Origin: Candidatus Omnitrophota bacterium
GTDB taxonomy: Bacteria; Omnitrophota; Koll11; Gygaellales; JAQTUY01
DNA length: 6,865 nt
Assembly (NCBI GenBank): GCA_028707105.1
Contig: JAQTUY010000087.1
Span: 1-6,865 of the forward strand
Reading direction: 5' to 3'
Each line of letters opens with the position of its first letter. Position 1 is the first letter of the stretch. The position numbers and the translations under genes were made by a program. Shown here piece by piece: positions 1-5,838 of the stretch. Under the pieces are notes generated by a model that was given only the letters and a program-made list of their open reading frames with translations, did no database searches and was not told where the DNA came from.

Positions 1-1373
1 GCCTGACCATAGACGCTGAATATGAGATAGGAGCCGGCGTCCTGCGTTACGGCGATTTCAGCGTTCAGGCTGATTATTCGGTCGGACAAGAGCTGTATTA
101 TAAAAACGGATGTTTTGACCCGGATGCTTCGCTCGCCCGGATATCCTTAAAGAACGCCGTCTTCCGTATGGGGAGTAAGTCCTTTATTAATGAAGCGCAA
201 AGCGCGCTGGTCATCGCCAAAAGGGCCCTGGATATCCAGAGCCTTACCGGGAAACTCTGGCGCCGCCCGGTTGTCATGAGCGGCGGATTTTCTTTTGATG
301 ACGTGCGCGAGCTGTCCTTATCCGGCAGGGTCGACGATTTTGATACCAGGTTGATCTTTAACTTCCCCGCAGCCAATCAGGCGCGGGCCGACCTTTTTAC
401 AGGCAGCGGGAATTCTTATTTTAAGCTGCACGCGGAGATAAGCGACCTGAAGGATTTTGTTTTTGCTTTGGAATGCCGGGCTGATATAGATGGTTTAGAG
501 TTAGCTAAATTTCTGAATCTTAAGAAGGGCTCTTTTGCCGGGCGCCTTACCTTAAGCGGCAACATGACAGGAGAGGCGGAGGAACCGCGTTCGTACGCGG
601 GCGGCATAGCCGTCGGAATAGCCGCATTTTCGTATCTGGGGTCGCAGCCGGTATCATGCGCTATAGACGCTGTCATACAAGAAGGAGTATTGCTGGGGCA
701 GCTGCCTGCCGTCAATTTTTATGGGGGAGAGCTGGCTGGAAGCTTTAAGCTGGATTATCAGCGCCTGGGAATTGAAGTTCATTTAAAGGAAATGGATATT
801 AAAAAATTTTCCTCCGGATATGAGCGCCTGAAAGGCCTGACCGGAACGCTCAGCGGAAGCGCCGCCGGTGTTTCTAACTGGAGTGGCGTTAAGGATCTTC
901 AGGGTGGAGGGTATATTAATCTGGTTGATTGCGACCTGCGCCTTTTTCCTGTGGTCCGGGCCACTGAAGAAGGGCTGATGGGGGTGATCAAGAATTTTGT
1001 TATGCCCGTCTTTAATGAGGCCGAAGGGAACTTCCAGATAGATGGTAAGCATATTACTCTTCAAAATGTCTTTTGCAAAGCCACGGATTTAAATCTAGTG
1101 GTAAAAGGCGGTTATGATCTTGGCGGCGAAACAAATATTACGGTAGGGGCCACTCTTTTCGGAGGAGGGTTGGCCAGGACCGCCAAACAGGTTTTCCGGC
1201 CTTTTAGCCTCGGGGTTAATCTGCTGGCTAATTCCTTTGAAGTGGATATCCGGGGCGCACGATCCGACCTTGATCATCGCGTCAGGGTCAGGCCGTCGCG
1301 GTGGCTGATCGATTTCCTGCGGATGGGCAGTAAAGCCGACTCCGGGAAATATTCCCTGGATAAACTCTGGTAA
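1..1373 (+). CDS. AsmA/TamB-like envelope protein, C-terminal part (5' end cut by window edge)
   Basis: The reading frame is open from position 3 to the TAA at 1371-1373, giving 456 visible residues, so the true start lies to the left. The ATG at 168 is internal: 55 residues of the same style precede it without a stop. The visible protein is a long run of short alternating hydrophobic/polar segments broken by glycines, as expected of a beta-rich AsmA-like repeat protein. The region coded by about 900-1160 matches the pattern of the AsmA-like C-terminal domain: a Gly-rich strand (GGGYINLVDCDLRLFP), a helix, then EGNFQIDGKHITLQNV and a strand ending in a Gly-rich turn. Proteins of this family sit at the inner membrane, reach into the periplasm and are linked to lipid transport and outer-membrane assembly; that role here is inferred from the family. 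No C-terminal membrane segment is seen. The gene converges on cstA. The AsmA assignment is by pattern only and moderately sure. Confidence 0.68.
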   Translation, partial: LTIDAEYEIGAGVLRYGDFSVQADYSVGQELYYKNGCFDPDASLARISLKNAVFRMGSKSFINEAQSALVIAKRALDIQSLTGKLWRRPVVMSGGFSFDDVRELSLSGRVDDFDTRLIFNFPAANQARADLFTGSGNSYFKLHAEISDLKDFVFALECRADIDGLELAKFLNLKKGSFAGRLTLSGNMTGEAEEPRSYAGGIAVGIAAFSYLGSQPVSCAIDAVIQEGVLLGQLPAVNFYGGELAGSFKLDYQRLGIEVHLKEMDIKKFSSGYERLKGLTGTLSGSAAGVSNWSGVKDLQGGGYINLVDCDLRLFPVVRATEEGLMGVIKNFVMPVFNEAEGNFQIDGKHITLQNVFCKATDLNLVVKGGYDLGGETNITVGATLFGGGLARTAKQVFRPFSLGVNLLANSFEVDIRGARSDLDHRVRVRPSRWLIDFLRMGSKADSGKYSLDKLW

Positions 1374-1382
1374 AAAACCTCA

Positions 1383-3155
1383 CTACAATTTCTTAGAGAA
1401 AAGCCCCGCCGCCTTCTTTATCGACTCCAGGAATATCACGATCACCAGCACGAGCATTATTACGGTCAGGATGGCGTTGAGGTTTCCCTGGGCGTTGTGT
1501 TTAGGAAGGTAGTTATTTTGTATATTATCCATTCCGGCCGCGAAGGTAGTAGCGAACATAAAAAGGCCGGGGAGGAAGGTTATCAGTCCGTAATACCATT
1601 TTTTGGAATGCTGCAGGATGAAGATCGTCCCGATGAACAGGGCGAGTGTCGCCAGCAATTGGTTGGCTACCCCGAACATCGGCCAGATGCTCGAGATATC
1701 CCCGTTATAAACAAGATAACCCCACAGCGCGCTGATGACCGCGCCGCTTACGATTATCCCGGGCATCCAATTGGCCTTGCCCCACCTTGGCCGCACCAGC
1801 TTTACCATCTCCTGGAGGATATAGCGCGCAACGCGCGTGCCCGTATCCACCGTCGTCAGGATAAAAAGCGCTTCAAACATAATGGCGAAATGATACCAGT
1901 AGCCCATCAAGTGCTGCATTCCTTTTATGGAAGAGAATATGAGCGACATTCCCGCGGCTAAAGAGACCGCGCCGCCGGGCCTTCCGGCAAGCGTTTCGCC
2001 GGTCATCCGCTCCAGCTCTTTAAGGTCGGTTATGTTCATCCCTAGTTTGGCGAAAACATCAGGCGGCAGGTTGATGGAGAAATAATCTCCCGGCATAAGC
2101 GCCGTCGCGGCGATCAGGGCCATTATGGAGACTACCGCTTCCACCAGCATCGCTCCAAACCCGATAAAACGGATGTCGGCTTCGGAGTTTATCATCTTGG
2201 GGGTAGTGCCGGAACTGACCAGGCTGTGGAAGCCGCTTATCGCTCCGCAGGCGATAGTAATACAGACAAAAGGCCATACCGGACCGGGGATTATCGGGCC
2301 GCCTCCGTGGATGTAGGGAGTTATGGCGGGCATCTGGATATGCGGGTTGACCAGGAAGATGCCCAGGATTAAAAACGCGATAGTCCCGATCTTCATATAA
2401 GAACTTAGATAATCACGCGGGCAAAGCAGGAGCCAGACAGGAATAGTCGAGGCTATAAAGCCGTAAAGCGGCAATATAATAGAGAGGGTAGGTTTGGATA
2501 ACAGGAAATAAGACCCGAAGGATGTCTTAGACAGGGGTTCTCCCGCGACTACTCCCGCCAGGACTATTATTACGCCGATCACGGACGCTTCTATGATCTT
2601 GCCCGGGCGTAATTTATACATATACAGGGCCATAAAAAGAGCGGCGGGTATGGTTACGGCTATGGTAAAGGTGGCCCAGGAGCTTTCGTTGAGGGCGTTG
2701 ACTACGACCAGGGCCAGGCCTGCTAAAGCAGTGATGATGATGAATAATATGGCTATTCCGGTCGCCAGCCCCGCGGGCGGGCTTATGTGTTTACGGGCCA
2801 GGCGCGTCAGGGATTGGCCCTTCATCCGCACGGAAGCAAAGAGGATGACCATATCGTGTACGGCTCCGCCCAGGACCGCGCCGATAAGTATCCATAAATA
2901 GCCGGGTAAAAAGCCGAACTGCGCCGCAAGCACCGGCCCGACCAGGGGCCCGGCTCCGGAGATCGCCGCGAAGTGGTGGCCGAAAAGCACGAATTTATTG
3001 GTGGGATGATAGTCTTTGCCGTCGCGCAGGGTATGGGCCGGCGTCTGCCTCCCGGGCTTAAAAACCAGGACCTTGGTGATGATGAAGGTGGCGTAAAACC
3101 TGTAAGCCAGGGCGAAAACCAGAAGGGCGACTATTATCAGGGTTAAGGCGTGCAT
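1383..3155 (-). CDS. cstA: Carbon starvation protein CstA family transporter
   Basis: This 590-residue polytopic inner-membrane protein has the CstA family hallmarks in order: an N-terminal membrane helix (residues 1-20), [20 protein letters not shown] (51-70), GGAVHD (96-101), [16 protein letters not shown] (242-257), [15 protein letters not shown] (308-322), [12 protein letters not shown] (435-446) and [12 protein letters not shown] (491-502). About 15 or more hydrophobic segments are spread along the chain. Characterised relatives (E. coli CstA and BtsT, about 700 residues) import pyruvate, and CstA has also been linked to peptide uptake; this shorter form is common in other bacteria, and its substrate cannot be read from sequence. 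The start at 3155 places the first helix where the family has it. No Shine-Dalgarno lies at normal distance: the only G-rich stretch (GGGA) is about 20 nt upstream. The gene is divergent from the phosphate genes, stands alone on its strand, and ends 9 bp from the AsmA-like gene with no room for a terminator outside coding sequence. Confidence 0.95.
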   Translation of the reverse strand: MHALTLIIVALLVFALAYRFYATFIITKVLVFKPGRQTPAHTLRDGKDYHPTNKFVLFGHHFAAISGAGPLVGPVLAAQFGFLPGYLWILIGAVLGGAVHDMVILFASVRMKGQSLTRLARKHISPPAGLATGIAILFIIITALAGLALVVVNALNESSWATFTIAVTIPAALFMALYMYKLRPGKIIEASVIGVIIVLAGVVAGEPLSKTSFGSYFLLSKPTLSIILPLYGFIASTIPVWLLLCPRDYLSSYMKIGTIAFLILGIFLVNPHIQMPAITPYIHGGGPIIPGPVWPFVCITIACGAISGFHSLVSSGTTPKMINSEADIRFIGFGAMLVEAVVSIMALIAATALMPGDYFSINLPPDVFAKLGMNITDLKELERMTGETLAGRPGGAVSLAAGMSLIFSSIKGMQHLMGYWYHFAIMFEALFILTTVDTGTRVARYILQEMVKLVRPRWGKANWMPGIIVSGAVISALWGYLVYNGDISSIWPMFGVANQLLATLALFIGTIFILQHSKKWYYGLITFLPGLFMFATTFAAGMDNIQNNYLPKHNAQGNLNAILTVIMLVLVIVIFLESIKKAAGLFSKKL

Positions 3156-3162
3156 GTTAATA

Positions 3163-3212
3163 ATTATACTAAAATTCCCGATTTTTTAAAGGATAAAGTT
3201 ACTTACCGTCAA
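3163..3212 (-). promoter_or_regulatory. Possible cstA promoter region (leftward)
   Basis: Two weak alternatives are visible on the minus strand. The first is a TTGACG -35 (3212 to 3207) followed 16-18 nt later by an A/T-rich stretch readable as TTTAAA or TAAAAA (4 of 6 matches); it would give a leader of about 20 nt. The second is a perfect TATAAT (3168 to 3163), which would put the transcription start at or next to the ATG at 3155 and make a leaderless mRNA, but no good -35 stands 17 nt upstream of it. The region is A/T-rich, so chance matches are easy and neither option is firm. Confidence 0.35.
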
Positions 3213-3219
3213 TAATGCC

Positions 3220-3248
3220 TTGACTAACAAGCATTCGTTGTCTATAAT
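3220..3248 (+). promoter_or_regulatory. Sigma70-type promoter for the DUF47-PiT run
   Basis: TTGACT at 3220-3225 (5 of 6 to the -35 consensus) and TATAAT at 3243-3248 (6 of 6) are separated by exactly 17 nt. Transcription would start near 3254-3256, giving a leader of about 35 nt. An AAGGAG Shine-Dalgarno (3276-3281) then stands 7 nt before the ATG at 3289. It is the only strong promoter I see for the four rightward genes. Confidence 0.8.
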
Positions 3249-3288
3249 AAAGCAACCGCAGTAAATTATCCCAAAAAGGAGCATTGCA

Positions 3289-3915
3289 ATGATTTCCCGT
3301 TTTTTTCCCAAGGAGTTCAATTTCTTTGACCTGTTTGAGAAGCAGGTGGACTATGCCGTCGAGGCAGCGCAATATTTTAAGGAGTTGGTTTCCAAGGGCG
3401 CGGTAGACGAAGCGGCTATTCAGAAGATACAGAATATCGAACACCAGGCCGATGAGGCCGCGCATGCCATCATTGACCAGCTCAATAAGACCTTTATCAC
3501 GCCTTTTGACCGCGAAGATATTTACGCCCTGACTAAAGAACTGGATGACGTTACCGATATGATCACTACGATCGTCAACCGCTTGAAGGTTTACGGCATC
3601 ACGGCTATTGATAAGGACCTGGTTAAATTTGCCGTTGTGATCGATGAGTCGGTGCGCGGCGTAGCCTGCGCGGTCAAGGGGATGCGCAGCAGCAAGAACC
3701 TTAAAAAGATCCAGGAGTCCTGCGTTGAGATCAACCGCCTGGAGAATGTCGGCGATTCCATGAGGGACGCTGTCCTGGCCCGGCTTTTTGAGACCTCTAA
3801 AGACGCTATTTATGTCATCAAATGGAAAGAGATCTACCAGGACGCCGAAACCGTCCTGGATATCTGTGAAGACGTAGCCCACGTAGTAGAGTCCATACTG
3901 GTAAAACAAGCTTAA
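3289..3915 (+). CDS. DUF47 / PhoU-like protein, partner of PiT phosphate transporter
   Basis: A 208-residue soluble, almost entirely helical protein of the DUF47 (TIGR00153-type, PhoU-related) family. Acidic motifs spaced as in PhoU metal-binding helices are visible: EHQAD (51-55), ELDDVTD (84-90), NRLENVGD (149-156) with D160, and ETVLDICED (187-195). The N-terminus MISRFFPKEFNFFDLFE is the usual family opening, the length is typical, and AAGGAG at 3276-3281 fixes the start. Family members are almost always encoded beside PiT permeases, as here (6-bp gap), and are thought to modulate the transporter or bind metal; the biochemical role is not settled. It lies in the cytoplasm, probably at the membrane with its partner. 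It is not classical PhoU of the Pst system: no pstSCAB genes are in the window. A 262-codon antisense frame opposite it is a shadow. Confidence 0.93.
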   Translation: MISRFFPKEFNFFDLFEKQVDYAVEAAQYFKELVSKGAVDEAAIQKIQNIEHQADEAAHAIIDQLNKTFITPFDREDIYALTKELDDVTDMITTIVNRLKVYGITAIDKDLVKFAVVIDESVRGVACAVKGMRSSKNLKKIQESCVEINRLENVGDSMRDAVLARLFETSKDAIYVIKWKEIYQDAETVLDICEDVAHVVESILVKQA

Positions 3916-3921
3916 ATCCCT

Positions 3922-4911
3922 ATGACCCTGAGCATCCTTTTCCTTATCGCCCTGGCCCTGCTTTTTGATTTCCTGAACGGTTTTCATGATTCGGCAAATT
4001 CTATAGCGACTGTCGTCTCCACCAGAGTGCTTTCGCCCCGCCTTGCTGTTATCTGGGCGGCTTTTTTCAATTTTATCGCTTTTTTATTCTTTGGGCTGCA
4101 CGTAGCTACTACTATAGGTAAGGGGATAATTGATATATCGATAGTGGATAAGAGCGTTATATTCGGCGCTTTAATGGGCGCTTGCAGCTGGAATATTATT
4201 ACCTGGTATTTTGGTTTGCCTACCAGTTCTTCTCACGCGCTCATCGGTGGGATGATCGGCTCCGCCCTGGTCAAGACCGGGACGCAATCATTGGTCTGGT
4301 CCGGTATTTTAAAGACCGTCGCCTTCATATTCGTCTCTCCGGTGCTCGGGCTTATCTTTGGCCTGATCCTGGGGATAATTGTATATCGGTTATTCCGCAA
4401 GAGCGCTCCGCTGAAGGTGGATCATATTTTCAGGAAAGGCCAGCTTGCTTCGGCGGCCTTATATAGCCTTGGGCATGGAGGCAATGACGCTCAAAAAACG
4501 ATGGGTATTATCGCCAGTTTGCTTTTCAGCGCAGGATTATTGGGGGATACATTTTACATTCCTTTCTGGGTGGTTATCTCTTGCCATAGCGCTATCGCGT
4601 TAGGAACGATGCTGGGGGGATGGCGGATCGTTAAAACTATGGGCCAGAAGGTGGCCAAGCTTAAGCCGGTGGACGGTTTCTGCGCTGAATCCGGCGCGGC
4701 AATCACTTTGTTTGCCTCCTCCGCTTTCGGCATACCGGTGAGTACCACCCATACTATCACCGGTTCGATCATGGGCGTAGGTTCCATCCGGCGCTTGAGC
4801 GCGGTGCGCTGGGGAGTGGCCGGCCGCATCGTTTGGGCCTGGATATTGACCATCCCCTGCTCGGCCTTGATAGCGGCATTCTCTTACAAGATCGCCAGGT
4901 TTATATACTGA
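3922..4911 (+). CDS. pit: PiT family inorganic phosphate transporter
   Basis: This 329-residue integral membrane protein carries the duplicated PiT signature. The first half has GFHDSANS (20-27) with PTSSSHALIGG (100-110). The second half has GHGGNDAQKTMGI (184-196) with IPVSTTHTITGSIMG (271-285). A charged cytoplasmic loop with many Lys and Arg (about 156-174) separates the halves. PiT permeases import phosphate, often as a neutral metal-phosphate, driven by H+ or Na+; the coupling ion cannot be read here. At 329 residues it is the compact prokaryotic form, shorter than E. coli PitA (about 500). The ATG follows the DUF47 stop by 6 nt and has no recognisable Shine-Dalgarno, so translation is probably coupled to the upstream gene. 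There is no terminator before the next gene. Confidence 0.95.
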   Translation: MTLSILFLIALALLFDFLNGFHDSANSIATVVSTRVLSPRLAVIWAAFFNFIAFLFFGLHVATTIGKGIIDISIVDKSVIFGALMGACSWNIITWYFGLPTSSSHALIGGMIGSALVKTGTQSLVWSGILKTVAFIFVSPVLGLIFGLILGIIVYRLFRKSAPLKVDHIFRKGQLASAALYSLGHGGNDAQKTMGIIASLLFSAGLLGDTFYIPFWVVISCHSAIALGTMLGGWRIVKTMGQKVAKLKPVDGFCAESGAAITLFASSAFGIPVSTTHTITGSIMGVGSIRRLSAVRWGVAGRIVWAWILTIPCSALIAAFSYKIARFIY

Positions 4912-4913
4912 TA

Positions 4914-4943
4914 CATTTTTACCGCACAGGATGAGGTAAAATG
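4914..4943 (+). promoter_or_regulatory. Inverted repeat over the ribosome binding site and start codon of tpx-pcd
   Basis: CATTTTTACC (4914-4923) is the reverse complement of GGTAAAATG (4935-4943) apart from one extra T. In RNA this would form a 9-bp stem with a single bulged U and an 11-nt loop. The right arm contains the GG of the Shine-Dalgarno (GAGGT, 4933-4937) and the whole ATG at 4941, so the folded form would hide the start. The stem is A/U-rich and likely only modestly stable. It sits in the 29-bp gap after pit and is not a terminator, as no U-run follows it. A regulatory role is inference. Confidence 0.4.
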
Positions 4944-5798
4944 AGCCGGACCATACTCCATAAAGGCCGTCCTGTAACATTAGTAGGCAGGCTCCTGCGT
5001 TTGCAGGATATCGCGCCCGATTTTCATGTCGCCTCGCAGGACCTATCCGATATTTCCCTCGCGGATCTTAAAGGCAAGATTAAAATACTTACTTCTTTCC
5101 CTTCCATAGATACCCCGGTTTGCGACCTGCAGATAAAAGAGTTCAACAAAAGGGCCTGCGGCCTTAATCAAGATGTCCTGATCCTGGGCATCAGCAAGGA
5201 CCTGCCTTTTGCCCAAAGAAGATTCTGCGATTTTTTTGAGGTCAAGAACGTCAGGCTCCTCTCGGACTACAAGACTTCTTCTTTCGGGATAAACTACGGG
5301 ATCCTGATCAAAGAGCTCAACCTCCTGGCCCGGTCCGTTATCATTGTCGACAAGAATAACCGGATAAGATATATTCAGATAACCGGCGAATTATCCGCCC
5401 CGCCCGATTATGGAGAGGCGTTAAATATGCTGGAAGATGTCATCAGGAATCCGGCCTGGGGCGAAAAAGAAGAAGCCCTGCCGCGTTGTAAGCCCTGTGA
5501 AATAGGCGCCCTTCCTTTGCCGGAGGATAAGGCCCGCGCGATGCTCTCCGAACGCAGCGCCGCCTGGCAGATGGTAGACGGCAAGAAAATAACCAGAGAA
5601 TTCCTATTCAGGGATTTTTCGGAGGCAAAATATTTCCTGGACCTAATCAGCGTGCTTGCCGAGGAGCAGGGGCACCATCCGGGATTTGTCCTGGCGTATA
5701 ACAAGCTTAAGGTCACGCTTACGACTCATGCCGCCGGCGGCCTGACCGAGAATGATTTCATCATGGCCGGATACATTGACCGGCTCAGCAGCGATTAA
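4941..5798 (+). CDS. tpx: Thiol peroxidase (Tpx) fused to pterin-4a-carbinolamine dehydratase (PCD)
   Basis: One uninterrupted 285-residue frame joins two enzymes. Residues 1-167 are an atypical 2-Cys peroxiredoxin of the Tpx type: FPSIDTPVCD (53-62) with peroxidatic Cys61, ISKDLPFAQRRFC (84-96) with resolving Cys96, and Arg131 in LARSVIIVD. E. coli Tpx has its cysteines at 61 and 95 and opens with a similar N-terminus, which supports this start. Residues about 181-285 are a full PCD (PhhB/DCoH-like) domain: RCKPCEIGALPLPEDKA (182-198), the active-site GHHP (244-247), YNKLKVTLTTH (253-263) and GLTENDFIMA (267-276). Tpx reduces peroxides using thioredoxin; PCD dehydrates 4a-hydroxy-tetrahydropterins and in many bacteria has been linked to pterin or molybdopterin metabolism rather than to Phe hydroxylase. 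Both parts are cytoplasmic. GAGGT (4933-4937) precedes the ATG at slightly short spacing. Residue 248 is Gly, where many PCDs have an acidic residue. Domain identities are sure; the reason for the fusion is unknown. Confidence 0.93.
   Translation: MSRTILHKGRPVTLVGRLLRLQDIAPDFHVASQDLSDISLADLKGKIKILTSFPSIDTPVCDLQIKEFNKRACGLNQDVLILGISKDLPFAQRRFCDFFEVKNVRLLSDYKTSSFGINYGILIKELNLLARSVIIVDKNNRIRYIQITGELSAPPDYGEALNMLEDVIRNPAWGEKEEALPRCKPCEIGALPLPEDKARAMLSERSAAWQMVDGKKITREFLFRDFSEAKYFLDLISVLAEEQGHHPGFVLAYNKLKVTLTTHAAGGLTENDFIMAGYIDRLSSD
5412..5429 (+). promoter_or_regulatory. Possible internal translation start for a stand-alone PCD
   Basis: Inside the fusion gene, GGAGAGG (5412-5418) is followed 8 nt later by an in-frame ATG (5427-5429, Met163). 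Starting here would give a 123-residue protein holding the last few residues of Tpx, the linker and the whole dehydratase domain, about the size of free PCD proteins. The bases also code for ordinary Tpx residues (YGEALNML), so the match could be chance. Confidence 0.3.
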
Positions 5799-5827
5799 GG
5801 CGCGATAAATAGAGCATACTTAAAACG

Positions 5828-5833
5828 GGGGGT
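5828..5833 (+). promoter_or_regulatory. G-rich Shine-Dalgarno of the flavodiiron gene
   Basis: A run of six G (5827-5832) followed by T ends 5 nt before the ATG at 5839. GGGGGT can pair with the anti-Shine-Dalgarno as GGAGGT would, with one G-U wobble. It is the site that selects the start of the next gene. The 40-bp gap around it contains no convincing promoter or terminator. Confidence 0.55.
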
Positions 5834-5838
5834 TGATC

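Noticed and set aside
168..170. ATG at 168 as the true start of the AsmA-like gene.
   Set aside because: The frame is open to the left edge with 55 further residues of the same beta-rich composition, and no Shine-Dalgarno precedes this ATG at normal spacing.
1344..1356. A small palindrome (GGGAA-ATA-TTCCC) near the end of the AsmA-like gene that might be a terminator.
   Set aside because: Only 5 bp of stem, inside coding sequence, and no T-run follows; the next bases are mixed coding sequence and then A-rich. I see no clear terminator between the convergent genes.
1497..1961. A 154-codon plus-strand frame inside the cstA region.
   Set aside because: The translation is rich in Arg, His, Pro and Gln with no domain pattern; it is the antisense shadow of conserved CstA sequence.
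3199..3987. A 262-codon open frame on the minus strand opposite the DUF47 gene and the start of pit.
   Set aside because: Its codons lie exactly opposite the codons of the DUF47 gene, a register that often stays open by chance. It would cover the strong rightward promoter, and its translation looks like no known family, whereas the plus-strand proteins are clear.
4182..4466. A 94-codon frame overlapping pit in another phase on the same strand.
   Set aside because: It lies wholly within conserved PiT sequence, has no ribosome binding site and is composed of unlikely residues.
5776..5825. A TTGACC at 5776-5781 with A/T-rich stretches downstream, considered as a promoter for the flavodiiron gene.
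   Set aside because: The nearest acceptable -10 (GATAAA at 5804) is 22 nt away and CATACT at 5815 is farther still, so the spacing does not fit sigma70.
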